DNA from: Fibrobacteraceae bacterium | GTDB lineage: Bacteria > Fibrobacterota > Fibrobacteria > Fibrobacterales > Fibrobacteraceae | Assembly: GCA_017631885.1 (NCBI GenBank) | Contig: JAGBSH010000003.1 | Location: 1-60,220 of the forward strand | DNA length: 60,220 nucleotides | Direction of reading: 5' to 3' | Shown here: positions 48,336-57,060 of the stretch, in pieces | Layout: each line of letters starts with the position of its first letter | Position numbering within the stretch: position 1 is the stretch's first letter | Made by a program: the position numbers and the translations under genes | Notes under the pieces: generated by a model | What the model saw: only the letters and a program-made list of their open reading frames with translations | Told to the model about the DNA's origin: nothing | Databases searched by the model: none

Positions 48336-49172
48336 ATGAAAAAAACAGAACGGAAAATAAAAAAGCTCCTCCGTCGTTCTTCGCCCTGGAGACTTATTGT
48401 TTCTGTTCTAATGCTTTTAACAATTTTTCCTATAACTTATGTTGTCAGAACTTATGTCTTTGAATCTATTTTATTAAAAGATTCTAGCCTTTTTTCCGAT
48501 ACAAAAAAAGACGAATGGTTGTTTTTTTGTAAGTGGAAATCTTGCAAAGAGAATTTAAAACCAACTGATTTTGTCCTTGTTGAATTACCTAATGGAAAAG
48601 AAATCGTTAGAAAATTAATTGCTCTCCCTGGAGATTCTCTAAAACTCTCTTCTGCTGGTTTTATACAATCTTCTATTGCAAAACATCGTTTCAAAGAAGA
48701 AACTATCATTATTGAGGATAGAATAATTGTTCTTCCTCAAAAAGGAGATACACTCTTCTTTAACAAATTAAATGATATCGAAACCGATTACACCTTAAAT
48801 CTTTTGCGCCAAGAAAAAATTCCTTTTTTTGTAAAAGCCTTACCTTATTCTGGAAAAGACTCTTTACCACTTGCACTTGCAGGCAATACAAAAATTGGAG
48901 CACGTCCAGTCAGTACTAGAGAAGTTCAAGGCTTACCATGGCAAGAACTACATTTAATTGCAAACCAAATTCAAATGCAAATTCATAGTACCGAGCCAGT
49001 CGAATTTAAACGCCAAATCTTTAGTGCAAACGATTCAGCGCTTATAGAATATTTTATTTCTCCTGAAGATATGTACTACGTTTTATGCTTACAAGGTAAA
49101 CATTGTGCTGATTCCAGAGAATTAGGTTACATTCCAAAAAGTCAAATTATTGGCAAATTGATTTATCCATAG
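48336..49172 (+). CDS. Signal peptidase I (S26)-like protein with degenerate catalytic boxes
   Basis: A 278-residue protein with one N-terminal membrane helix (IVSVLMLLTIFPITYVV). S26 family order is recognisable: box D as VRKLIALPGD, then after a long beta domain a box-E-like YYVLCLQGKHCADSRELGYIPKSQIIGK. The nucleophile box, normally SGSMxP shortly after the helix, is not visible; the segment reads LKDSSLFSDTKKDEW. Box E lacks the usual GDNRxNS. It lies directly after lepA, where lepB is often found. It could be a diverged active enzyme or a non-catalytic paralogue. Confidence 0.72.
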   Translation: MKKTERKIKKLLRRSSPWRLIVSVLMLLTIFPITYVVRTYVFESILLKDSSLFSDTKKDEWLFFCKWKSCKENLKPTDFVLVELPNGKEIVRKLIALPGDSLKLSSAGFIQSSIAKHRFKEETIIIEDRIIVLPQKGDTLFFNKLNDIETDYTLNLLRQEKIPFFVKALPYSGKDSLPLALAGNTKIGARPVSTREVQGLPWQELHLIANQIQMQIHSTEPVEFKRQIFSANDSALIEYFISPEDMYYVLCLQGKHCADSRELGYIPKSQIIGKLIYP

Positions 49173-49457
49173 CCAAAAACATTTAGTCATAGCTAGTCTC
49201 TATGAGTTTAGCTTGAATTCTATTAATTGATAAAATTTGAAAATTTCTATTAAAACAAAACTTTAAAACGCTCTTTTTTTTAAAATTCTCTCAAATAGCG
49301 AAATTTTCACATTTTCTCTAACCTTTTGATTATCAATGAGTTAGAAAAGCAAATATTTTTTTTAGAATCTTTTTATTCCCTTCAAAAAAAACTAAATTAA
49401 GAGTTCTCTGTGAAGAAAAAGTTAGACTAGAACTTCTAGTCAAGGAAGGTCTTTTAA
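49173..49457. promoter_or_regulatory. dnaA upstream region with three inverted repeats
   Basis: A 285-bp AT-rich gap with no gene. Inverted repeats: TCTAAC/GTTAGA (49317-49322 and 49340-49345) enclosing TTGAT/ATCAA (49326-49336); GACTAGAA-C-TTCTAGTC (49425-49441) immediately before the AAGGAAGG ribosome site; an imperfect AGTCATAG/CTATGAGT pair near 49186-49208. Only one near-DnaA box (TTATCCATA, 49163-49171) is seen, so an origin is not supported. Autoregulation or RNA-level control of dnaA is possible. Confidence 0.4.
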
Positions 49458-50789
49458 ATGTATAAATTACAATGGGAACGCACTCTGAATGCTCTTCGGA
49501 ACATTATTTCCGAAAATATGTTTGATCGTTTTTTTGCTAACGCTACTTTAATTTCTCTTTCTGAAAATGGTGCGGTCATTCAACTACCCGAAGGCATTGA
49601 CCCAAAAGAACTGCTTCCTTACAGAAGTCTTTTAGAACATAGTTGGCAAAGTAGTAACAATACTCAAAACCGCATCAACTTTGAATTCCAGGCTTCCAAT
49701 GCTACTCCTGCTTACACTGTTTCGCAAAATTATTCTTTGAATTCTACTTTAGAAACGACAAGCATTCCTCTTTCTAGAAACCATACTTTTAATAATTTCG
49801 TTGCTGGTGACAAAGCCCTTTTAGCTTTTAATGCAGCATTTGCTGTTGCTGAAAACCCAAGCAATAACAAATACAATCCGCTCTTTATTTACGGCGCTCC
49901 AGGCCTTGGAAAAACTCACTTGTTGCAAGCTATAGGTAACTATGTCTTAGAAAGCGAACCAGATAAAAAAGTTTGTTACCTTACCGCTCACGATTTTATG
50001 GAGCAATTTATAAAAAGCCTTCGCGAGCAAAGAGTTTCTGAATTTTCTTCTTATTATCGTAACAAGGTCGATGTCCTTTTGATTGATGATATCCAGAACT
50101 GGAGCGGTAAAGAAGAAACACAGAATGAATTTTTCCATATCTTTAATGCTCTACACCAAGCAGGCAAACAAATCGTTTTAACTTCTGATGTGCCAGCAGT
50201 TGAAGTAAAAAGCCTTGCAGAACGCCTTGTCAGTCGTTTTTCTTGGGGACTTACTGTTGATATCCAGCCACCTGATGTTGAAACAAGAGAAGCCATTTTA
50301 CGTCAAAAAGCTAAAGCACAACATTTAGATATTGATAACGAAGTTATACTTTATCTTGCTGAAAATATCAGTGGCAATGTGCGTTTTCTTGAAAACGCAA
50401 TTACAAAGCTTACCGCACAAGCTAGCGTGATGCACCACGATATAGATATGACTCTTGCAAGGCGTGTTGTAAATGAAATTCTTCCAACCATCCGTCGCCG
50501 TGTAAATGTCAATGCTATTATCCAAGCCGTTTCACAACACTTTGATATCCCAGCAGACAAGCTCATTGAAAAAGGTCGCGGGACTCAAGAAGTTTCTAAA
50601 GCAAGACAAGTAGCCATGTATTTGACTAAAGAACTTTCAACACTTAGTCTCCAAGGTATTGGTCAACATTTTGGTGGCAGAGACCATGCAACAGTGATTC
50701 ATGCCAATAAAAGTGTAAAACAATACATTGAAACAGACCCAACATTTGCTCGTGAAATTGAAACATTGAAAAACAACATTCGCGATTAA
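49458..50789 (+). CDS. dnaA: Chromosomal replication initiator DnaA
   Basis: A 443-residue AAA+ protein that opens the replication origin. Domain I is at the N-terminus (LQWERTLNALRNIISENMFDRFF) and a short linker follows. Walker A is GAPGLGKTH near residue 146, Walker B LLIDDIQ near 208, sensor region RLVSRFSWGL. The domain IV DnaA signature is GIGQHFGGRDHATVIHANKS near 405. Slightly short but complete. dnaN does not follow, unlike the classic arrangement. Confidence 0.97.
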   Translation: MYKLQWERTLNALRNIISENMFDRFFANATLISLSENGAVIQLPEGIDPKELLPYRSLLEHSWQSSNNTQNRINFEFQASNATPAYTVSQNYSLNSTLETTSIPLSRNHTFNNFVAGDKALLAFNAAFAVAENPSNNKYNPLFIYGAPGLGKTHLLQAIGNYVLESEPDKKVCYLTAHDFMEQFIKSLREQRVSEFSSYYRNKVDVLLIDDIQNWSGKEETQNEFFHIFNALHQAGKQIVLTSDVPAVEVKSLAERLVSRFSWGLTVDIQPPDVETREAILRQKAKAQHLDIDNEVILYLAENISGNVRFLENAITKLTAQASVMHHDIDMTLARRVVNEILPTIRRRVNVNAIIQAVSQHFDIPADKLIEKGRGTQEVSKARQVAMYLTKELSTLSLQGIGQHFGGRDHATVIHANKSVKQYIETDPTFAREIETLKNNIRD

Positions 50790-50812
50790 TTTTTCATTTT
50801 TTGAAATTAAAA

Positions 50813-51538
50813 ATGCGTTTATTTTTTTTCATATTACTTGCCGTATTTTCTTTAGGCTTTACTAAAGAAGTCCCATTACGCCCAGTAAATTCTTATGTTT
50901 ACGATGAAAACAGAATGCTTTCACAAGCAGAAACAAAAGTTTTCAACGAAATTGCAGAAGAACTTTATAGAAAAACAGGTGTCGGTTTAGCTGCCGCTCT
51001 GTTTCAAAATATTGATGGCGAAGAACCAAGAGACTTTGCATTACAAATTGCTCAAAAATGGGGCGTTGGCAATAAAAATGATGAAGGCCTTTTAATTTTT
51101 GTGACGCTTGATGAAAAACGACGCAGTGTTGAAACAGGCTATGGCGCAGAAATATTTTTACCAGATGCACTTGTAGAAAGATTACAACAAAAAACTCTTG
51201 TGCCTGCCTTTAGGCAAGGAAAATACAGCGAAGGGGTGTTGCGTTTAGCTCTTGCACTTGCAGAAGAATCTGCCAAAGCTAAAAATGTAACTCTTGATTT
51301 TTCAAAAATTTCAAATCAAAAAATCAGGCCTGAAAAACAAAAATTATCACCTTTAGGTTTTTTCTTTTTTCTCATTCTAGGGATTTTCTTAATTGCAACA
51401 CCAACGGGTAGAACTATTTTACTTTATCTTTTAATTGCCTCACTTCGCGGAAGCAGTTCTTCTTCAAGAGGAGGTGGATTTGGTGGAGGTTTTGGTGGTG
51501 GCCGATTTGGTGGCGGAGGCTCTGGAGGCTCCTGGTAG
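50813..51538 (+). CDS. TPM-domain (YgcG-type) membrane protein
   Basis: A 241-residue protein. Signal peptide (MRLFFFILLAVFSLGF), a TPM domain at about 25-165 (VYDENRMLSQAETKVFNEIAEEL, GLLIFVTLDEKRRSVETGYGAE), a membrane helix at about 185-205, and a Gly-rich tail ending GGSGGSW. The ATG at 50813 is used rather than a TTG four codons earlier. TPM proteins commonly occur with LemA, which lies two genes downstream. The Gly/Ser tail is typical of the family. Confidence 0.88.
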   Translation: MRLFFFILLAVFSLGFTKEVPLRPVNSYVYDENRMLSQAETKVFNEIAEELYRKTGVGLAAALFQNIDGEEPRDFALQIAQKWGVGNKNDEGLLIFVTLDEKRRSVETGYGAEIFLPDALVERLQQKTLVPAFRQGKYSEGVLRLALALAEESAKAKNVTLDFSKISNQKIRPEKQKLSPLGFFFFLILGIFLIATPTGRTILLYLLIASLRGSSSSSRGGGFGGGFGGGRFGGGGSGGSW

Positions 51539-51546
51539 AGGTTTTT

Positions 51547-52233
51547 ATGGCAAAAATTCTTAGCATTAAAGAACTTCAAGATTCTATGTGGCCAGAATGG
51601 CTACAAGAAACTTTTGGCGAAAATCTTATTTCCGCTTTTTTGCATGGCGATTGTCTGATGGAAGGCTTTAACCCTTTTAAAGAACCCTGGCAAATTAGTT
51701 TTCTTTTAAAAGAAAATACGCCTAACAAACTAATTCCTTTACAAGATTTACTCCGTCAAGCTGAGAAGTTCAAAATTCAGTTCAGCTACTTTTTTACTTC
51801 TCAGTTTTTTGATTCTGCTAAAGACACTTTTCCTTTAGAATTTTTACACATCTCTAAAAAGAATTTTCCAATTCTCGGAGATGCTCCTTTAAAAGATTTC
51901 ATTCCAGAAAAAAAAGCTTTACGCCTACAATGCGAACGTGAATTACGCGGACTTATTATTCGTTTGCGTTCTAATTTTGTTTACCGCTTACGTAAAAGAA
52001 CGAGCCTTGATTTCTTTTTAGAAGCAGAACGTGTCATTTTGCCTATTCTTTATGGGGTGCATTTTCTAGAGACAATGGAATACCCAGAAAGCAAAGACAG
52101 CATACGACAAAAATACCCTTTCTTACAATTACAACCACCTGGTCAAAAAGACAATATCATTTCAGAACAGGCAAATAACTATATTCTTGAAATCGAAAAG
52201 ATTCTGCAATTTGTGGATTCTATGGAGGTCTAA
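51547..52233 (+). CDS. Conserved unknown, possibly nucleotidyltransferase-fold protein
   Basis: A 228-residue cytoplasmic protein with no signal peptide. The start AFLHGDCLMEGFNPFKEPWQISFLL recalls the first strands of nucleotidyltransferase-fold proteins, but no GS/DxD catalytic motif is clear, so activity is doubtful. The rest is helical (ALRLQCERELRGLIIRLRSNFVYRLRKR). It lies 8 bp after the TPM gene, and its stop abuts the LemA start directly (no spacer), so the three are one operon. The family is not recognised with certainty. Confidence 0.6.
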   Translation: MAKILSIKELQDSMWPEWLQETFGENLISAFLHGDCLMEGFNPFKEPWQISFLLKENTPNKLIPLQDLLRQAEKFKIQFSYFFTSQFFDSAKDTFPLEFLHISKKNFPILGDAPLKDFIPEKKALRLQCERELRGLIIRLRSNFVYRLRKRTSLDFFLEAERVILPILYGVHFLETMEYPESKDSIRQKYPFLQLQPPGQKDNIISEQANNYILEIEKILQFVDSMEV

Positions 52234-52836
52234 ATGAAAAAAATTCTCGTTATTACTCTTGCAGTAGTTTTACTTTTAGGCGTTATTATTGTAGCCAAAA
52301 GTATCGGGGCTTACAATTCTATTATTGCAGGCGAAGAAAATGTTCGTTCCGCATGGGCTCAAGTTGAAAATACTTACCAACGCCGCTATGATTTGATTCC
52401 TAATCTTGTGGCTACAGTTCAAGCAGAAGCTGATTTTGAAAAATCAACTTTAACAGAAGTCATTGATGCAAGAAGCCGCCTTGGCGGAACTGTAAAAGTA
52501 GATGAAAACTTACTTGGTGACGAAGCGGCTATGAAACGTTTCCAAGAAAGCCAAGCCACTCTTGGATCTGCATTACAACGCCTTATGATGGTAACAGAAA
52601 ACTACCCCAACTTAAAAAGCAATCAATCTTTCCAAGATTTACGCGTACAACTAGAAGGTGCAGAAAATCGAATTGCCGTAGAACGCAAACGCTACAATGA
52701 AACCGTTCGCGATTTTAACACTTATATTCGTCAATTCCCGAATAATCTTATCGCTGGTTTTGCTGGAGCTACACCAAAAGTTCCTTTTGCTGCCGATGCA
52801 AATGCCGCAACCGCTCCTAAAGTTGAGTTTAAATAA
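52234..52836 (+). CDS. lemA: LemA-family protein
   Basis: A 200-residue membrane-anchored helical protein. N-terminal helix (ILVITLAVVLLLGVIIVA) followed by the LemA signature YNSIIAGEENVRSAWAQVENTYQRRYDLIPNLV and a long coiled helix (QSFQDLRVQLEGAENRIAVERKRYNETVRDFN). YIRQFPNN, the typical end motif, is present. Function is unknown in most bacteria. Partnership with TPM proteins is very common. Confidence 0.94.
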   Translation: MKKILVITLAVVLLLGVIIVAKSIGAYNSIIAGEENVRSAWAQVENTYQRRYDLIPNLVATVQAEADFEKSTLTEVIDARSRLGGTVKVDENLLGDEAAMKRFQESQATLGSALQRLMMVTENYPNLKSNQSFQDLRVQLEGAENRIAVERKRYNETVRDFNTYIRQFPNNLIAGFAGATPKVPFAADANAATAPKVEFK

Positions 52837-52853
52837 ATTAATTTTTCAAAATA

Positions 52854-52890
52854 GCTTGATTTTTTCTAAATATGTAGAACAAAATCAAGC
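52854..52890. promoter_or_regulatory. Long hairpin between lemA and glutamine synthetase
   Basis: GCTTGATTTT (52854-52863) pairs with AAAATCAAGC (52881-52890). Inside, TTCTA (52864-52868) pairs with TAGAA (52875-52879) with one bulged C. GATAAGCTTTTT follows. It could be a weak terminator for the lemA operon or a leader structure for the glutamine synthetase. Confidence 0.55.
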
Positions 52891-52925
52891 GATAAGCTTT
52901 TTAACAAATTTCCAAGAAGGAATAT

Positions 52926-54425
52926 ATGGCTACAATTGAAATGTCAGCAAACCCAATCGTTAAGGCTTTGAAAAAACCTTGCGAAAAATTCACCAAAGAA
53001 GACATTAAGTCTTACATCAAAAAAAACGATATCCAGCATGTTAATTTTATGTATGCTGGTGGTGATGGCCGTTTAAAAACTTTGAACTTCATTATAAATG
53101 ATGCTGATTATTTAGATGAAATTTTAACTTGTGGCGAACGCGTTGATGGTTCTTCATTGTTCAGCTATATTGAAGCATCTTCTTCTGATTTGTATGTTGT
53201 TCCACGTTATGCTTCTGCATTCATGGATCCATTTGCAACACTTCCAACTCTTTGCCTTTTATGCTCTTTCTTCAATAAAGATGGCGAACCTTTAGAATCT
53301 TCTCCAGAATACACGCTTCACAAAGCTTGCAAAGCTTTCAAGAAAGAAACTGGAATGGAATTTGAAGCAATGGGTGAACTTGAATACTATGTTATCGCAG
53401 ACGATCCAAAAGTTTTCCCAGCTGTAGACCAAAAGGGCTATCACGAATCAGCTCCATTTGCTAAGTTCAATGAATTCCGTCAACAATGTATGCTTTATAT
53501 CGCACAAGCTGGTGGCCTTATTAAGTACGGGCATAGCGAAGTAGGTAACTTTACTCAAGATGGTAAACTCTACGAACAAAATGAAATTGAATTTCTCCCT
53601 TGCGCCGCTGAAAGTGCTGCAAACCAACTGACTGTTGCAAAATGGATTATCAGAAACCTTGCTAACGAATATGGCTTGGATGTTTCTTTTGCTCCAAAAA
53701 TTACTGTTGGTAAAGCAGGTTCTGGCTTACATGTTCACATGCGCATTATGAAAAACGGCAACAACCAAATGCTTAAAAATGGAGTCATTTCTGATACAGC
53801 AAAACGCGCTATTGCTGGTATGATGAAGCTCGCTCCATCTATTACTGCTTTTGGCAACATGAACCCAACTTCTTACTTGCGTCTTGTTCCACACCAAGAA
53901 GCTCCTACAAATGTTTGTTGGGGAGATCGTAACCGTAGCGTTCTTGTTCGTGTGCCACTTGGTTGGGCTAGCAAAACAGATCTTTGCAAACAAGCTAATC
54001 CAAACGAACAGAAAAGTGCTTATGACACTCACCAAAAGCAGACTGTTGAAATGCGCTCTCCGGATGCCTCTGCCAACGTTTACCTTTTGATGGCTGGCCT
54101 TTGTGTTGCTTGTCGCCACGGGTTCTCTTTGAAAGATGGCCTTGCTGTTGCTGAAAAGACTTATGTTAATGTAAACATTCACAAAAAAGAAAACTCCAAA
54201 ATTTTGAAAAAGTTAGACACACTCCCAGACAGTTGTGCTGCTTCTGCTGAATGTTTGCAAAAACAACGCAAAGTTTACGAAGAATTTGGCGTTTTCTCCC
54301 CTGCAATGATTGATGGGATTATTGCTCAACTTAAAGCATTTAATGACAAAACATTACGTGCAAAAGTTACTAAGAGCAAAACAGCAATGAACGATTTAGT
54401 TAAGACCTATTTCTATTGCGGTTAA
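52926..54425 (+). CDS. glnA: Type I glutamine synthetase
   Basis: A 499-residue enzyme forming glutamine from glutamate, ammonia and ATP. Active-site segments: MGELEYYV (metal Glu), NEIEFLPCAAESAANQ, GSGLHVHMRI (His), NPTSYLRLVPHQEAPTNVCWGDRNRSVLVR (ammonia/glutamate site) and VEMRSPDASANVYL. All catalytic residues seem kept. It is about 30 residues longer than E. coli GlnA. The adenylylated-Tyr motif (NLYDLP type) is not visible. AAGGAA precedes the ATG by 6 bases, and a terminator follows. Confidence 0.9.
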   Translation: MATIEMSANPIVKALKKPCEKFTKEDIKSYIKKNDIQHVNFMYAGGDGRLKTLNFIINDADYLDEILTCGERVDGSSLFSYIEASSSDLYVVPRYASAFMDPFATLPTLCLLCSFFNKDGEPLESSPEYTLHKACKAFKKETGMEFEAMGELEYYVIADDPKVFPAVDQKGYHESAPFAKFNEFRQQCMLYIAQAGGLIKYGHSEVGNFTQDGKLYEQNEIEFLPCAAESAANQLTVAKWIIRNLANEYGLDVSFAPKITVGKAGSGLHVHMRIMKNGNNQMLKNGVISDTAKRAIAGMMKLAPSITAFGNMNPTSYLRLVPHQEAPTNVCWGDRNRSVLVRVPLGWASKTDLCKQANPNEQKSAYDTHQKQTVEMRSPDASANVYLLMAGLCVACRHGFSLKDGLAVAEKTYVNVNIHKKENSKILKKLDTLPDSCAASAECLQKQRKVYEEFGVFSPAMIDGIIAQLKAFNDKTLRAKVTKSKTAMNDLVKTYFYCG

Positions 54426-54444
54426 TCAATTGCATTTCTATTTT

Positions 54445-54474
54445 AAAATCCTGAAAGTTTACTTTCAGGATTTT
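54445..54474. terminator. Terminator of glnA
   Basis: Arms AAAATCCTGAAAGT (54445-54458) and ACTTTCAGGATTTT (54461-54474), then more T. The following 130 bp has no gene. Confidence 0.92.
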
Positions 54475-54604
54475 TTTGATTTCTTTTTTTTGCATTAAGA
54501 GTGTTACTGGACTTTTCGCAAGATTTACTACACCAACCACTTCCAAAGACAAAAACTTGTGGGTAGCAATAAACAAACTATTTATGACAAGAGAGGCGTT
54601 TCTC

Positions 54605-55162
54605 TTAAAACTTGCTTAATTTATACTTAAAATACGCTGCTATTTGTAAAGGGTGATTCATTTCACCTGTTGCTATTTTTGCTTCTAATTCTTCCGTTGA
54701 AAGTTCAATTTCTACAATATTTTCTGTTTCATCTTGAGTTCTGTTGCCACCTTTTTCTACATCGTCCACAACAAAAACATAGAACTTACCACGGTGCCTA
54801 TCAGGATTCATTGGGAATTCTCCCAAAAACTTAAATGAACTACCTAAATAAGAAACCTCTTCTTCTAATTCTCTTTTTGCCGCTTCTAATGGCGATTCAC
54901 CTTTATCTACAATACCTGCAGGGAATTCTAAAGAAATAGCCTTTGTTCCATGTCTGTATTGCTTAGTTAAAATCCATTTTCCACTTTGCGTTTGGGGCAA
55001 AATCAAAACCCAGTCTGGTTGCCAAATCGTATAAAAGTCTGAAATTATTTTCCCATGCGGTAAACAACAAGACTCCTTTGCAATTTTAAGCCAAGGAGAA
55101 TCTAAGATTTCTTTTACTGAAAGCGTAGTCCAACAACCTATTTCTTTTTCTGATTTCATCAT
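54605..55162 (-). CDS. NUDIX hydrolase (ADP-ribose pyrophosphatase-like)
   Basis: A 185-residue protein with a Nudix box GIVDKGESPLEAAKRELEEE. It departs from consensus only after REL-EEE, where V-S replaces the usual xG. Preceding SLEFPAGIV and following LGEFPMNPDRHRGKFYVF fit the ADP-sugar pyrophosphatase branch. Its start overlaps the DUF218 gene by 4 bp. It probably cleans up ADP-ribose or a related nucleoside diphosphate compound. Confidence 0.9.
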   Translation of the reverse strand: MMKSEKEIGCWTTLSVKEILDSPWLKIAKESCCLPHGKIISDFYTIWQPDWVLILPQTQSGKWILTKQYRHGTKAISLEFPAGIVDKGESPLEAAKRELEEEVSYLGSSFKFLGEFPMNPDRHRGKFYVFVVDDVEKGGNRTQDETENIVEIELSTEELEAKIATGEMNHPLQIAAYFKYKLSKF

Positions 55163-55974
55163 TGCCCTACTTTTACAGAATCTGTTTTTAATGTATCAGG
55201 TATTTCTTCAACAACAAGCGGTTTTTCTTCTACTATTTTTTCTTTTCCTGGTTTCAGAACTTCTTTATTTTCTTCTCGTAAAGAAACAACTTCTCGTACT
55301 TCTTTTTGTAAAACCTCTCTTGGCGTAATCCAAAACAAATCCCATTTAGCTTGTATCGCCGCCATCATTTCTCTAAACCATAACTTGCGTATTTCTCTTT
55401 CTCGAAGCCAACTTGCTGGGTTGTAAGTATAATGCTTTATATCTGTCGTTATAAACGTCGGAGAGCCTTCTGCTAAATAATTAAATATGTAAGCCACTCT
55501 ACGAGAAGCCGGAGCTGATGTTATAAGCAAAACAGTATCTGCATTTTTCTTTTTAAACCAAGGGATTATAGAAATAGCTTCTTCTAAAGTTGAAGGGTCA
55601 TTATGTCGCCATAAAAAAACAGCGCCACTATCTAAAGTTTCTGTCCGCATCATGTCTTCTGCATAAAAATCAGCATTGTTTTTATCGCGATAAACACGAC
55701 GGCCTAAAACAAGAACCGAATCTACTTTTCCCTTTTCCATTAACTTTGAAACATAATCAGTTCTTTCAAGTTCTGCTGTTTGTCCATCTAAAACAACGGC
55801 CCAAGAAACATGATTAAAAGCATTGTCTTGAATAAGCCAATAACCACTACGATTTAAAAGCCAATAAAAAATGACTAGTAAAAAAATACTTATGATTCCA
55901 AGTGCTATGAGCAATTGTTTTTTCTTTTGTTTTTTTTGATTCCTTGTAAGTTCTAAATTATCTAAAATTCGCAT
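55159..55974 (-). CDS. DUF218/YdcF-like membrane-anchored protein
   Basis: A 271-residue protein. Charged N-terminus then one membrane helix (LLIALGIISIFLLVIFYWLL), then the DUF218 order: WAVVLDGQTAEL, SVLVLGRRVYRD, NDPSTLEEAISIIPWFKK and VLLITSAPASRRVAYIFNYL. YdcF/SanA/ElyC relatives act in envelope polysaccharide or peptidoglycan homeostasis. A Glu/Lys/Val-rich tail extends beyond the domain. It starts 11 bp after rimI in a minus-strand operon with cell-wall gene ddl. Confidence 0.85.
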   Translation of the reverse strand: MRILDNLELTRNQKKQKKKQLLIALGIISIFLLVIFYWLLNRSGYWLIQDNAFNHVSWAVVLDGQTAELERTDYVSKLMEKGKVDSVLVLGRRVYRDKNNADFYAEDMMRTETLDSGAVFLWRHNDPSTLEEAISIIPWFKKKNADTVLLITSAPASRRVAYIFNYLAEGSPTFITTDIKHYTYNPASWLREREIRKLWFREMMAAIQAKWDLFWITPREVLQKEVREVVSLREENKEVLKPGKEKIVEEKPLVVEEIPDTLKTDSVKVGQ

Positions 55975-55985
55975 AAAGTCCTCTT

Positions 55986-56438
55986 TTAAAAATCTATCCT
56001 ATATAAAATAGCTGATTCACCATTTTTATAATATTTCGTTCTTGTACCAATAAAAACAGCCCCAAGATTCTGGTAAAACTTTTTTGCTTTTTCATTAGAT
56101 TCTCTAACTTCTAAAAATAATTTTTCAGCGCCTCTATTTTGCAATTCGTTTTTACCAGCATTAAATAAAATTTTTCCCAAACCGGTTTGTTGAAATTCTT
56201 CTGCAACAGCTATCGCTAACAGTTCTGATTCGTCTGCTAACAAATGAAACAAGGCAAAACCTACAACACTTTCTTGTTTTTGAATGACAAAAGAAAGCGT
56301 TGAACTTGCCTGCAATTCTTTTTTGTATTGTTCTAAACTCCAATCTAAAAAGGCAAGATTGGCTTGTAAATTCAAGACATCTCCTACATCAGAGAGTTCC
56401 ATTTTACGCAATAAAATTTCTGAATTATTGTTCTGCAT
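55986..56438 (-). CDS. rimI: RimI-type GNAT N-acetyltransferase
   Basis: A 150-residue GNAT protein. The ATG at 56438 (MQNNNSEILLRKM) is chosen. A longer version would add 39 residues overlapping tsaB with no homology to the fold. Acetyl-CoA site: LLAIAVAEEFQQTGLGKILF (QxxGxG-like), ending with the RimI-typical RESNEKAKKFYQNLGAVFIGTR. It overlaps tsaB by 14 bp; the tsaB-rimI pairing is widespread. RimI acetylates ribosomal protein S18 in E. coli. Confidence 0.9.
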   Translation of the reverse strand: MQNNNSEILLRKMELSDVGDVLNLQANLAFLDWSLEQYKKELQASSTLSFVIQKQESVVGFALFHLLADESELLAIAVAEEFQQTGLGKILFNAGKNELQNRGAEKLFLEVRESNEKAKKFYQNLGAVFIGTRTKYYKNGESAILYRIDF

Positions 56439-57060
56439 AAGATGGTTGTATATAATTAGCGTCTTGAATCGGAGAAGGTTCGCACCAATTAAAGGCTTCT
56501 CGGAAAAGAGACAATGAACCTTCTGATTCTTGAACAATCTCAATTCCTTTTTCATTTAAAATTTCTTGAAATACTTCTTCTGTTAAAACGGCACTATCCA
56601 CAACAGCAAATTTAGCCGTTGTATTTTTCAAACTTTCTAAAACGCGCTCAGTATTCCAAAAACATTCTTCAACTTCAGCAAAGGATTCTACTTGTGGAGA
56701 ATTTCTAAAATACCAATAACCAGTTCTTGCTCGTAAAATAACTAATGTCGATTCTACATTCCCATAAAGCGTTAAAGCCGCTAATGTAGATACTCCATAT
56801 AATTTTCTTTTATCTGTAAAACAAAGGCCTTCACAAAAAGCAATCCCCGTGCGTAAACCAGTAAAAGAACCGGGCCCGCGTAAAACCAATACGCGCTTAA
56901 TCGCATCTAAAGAAACAGAAGCTTTTTTTAAAAGAGAATCCAACACCACTAAAAGCGATTCTCCACGAGCATTATTATCAACAATTTCTTCAGAGATATT
57001 TTCTCCAAAAATTCCCATTCGGGCTCCTGCTCGCGAAGTATCAACGATTAAATCAAGCAT
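56425..57060 (-). CDS. tsaB: tRNA threonylcarbamoyladenosine protein TsaB
   Basis: A 211-residue ASKHA-fold protein, partner of TsaD in making t6A37 of ANN-reading tRNAs. Seen: LDLIVDTSRAGARMGIF, GPGSFTGLRTGIAFCEGL (family signature) and VSTLAALTLYG. Its ATG overlaps the ddl stop by 1 bp. It is shorter in the C-terminal half than E. coli TsaB (231), as is common outside gamma-proteobacteria. Confidence 0.93.
   Translation of the reverse strand: MLDLIVDTSRAGARMGIFGENISEEIVDNNARGESLLVVLDSLLKKASVSLDAIKRVLVLRGPGSFTGLRTGIAFCEGLCFTDKRKLYGVSTLAALTLYGNVESTLVILRARTGYWYFRNSPQVESFAEVEECFWNTERVLESLKNTTAKFAVVDSAVLTEEVFQEILNEKGIEIVQESEGSLSLFREAFNWCEPSPIQDANYIQPSYAEQ

Noticed and set aside
49173-49457. Replication origin next to dnaA
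   Set aside because: Only one imperfect DnaA box is seen, with no box cluster, and dnaN/gyrB do not follow.
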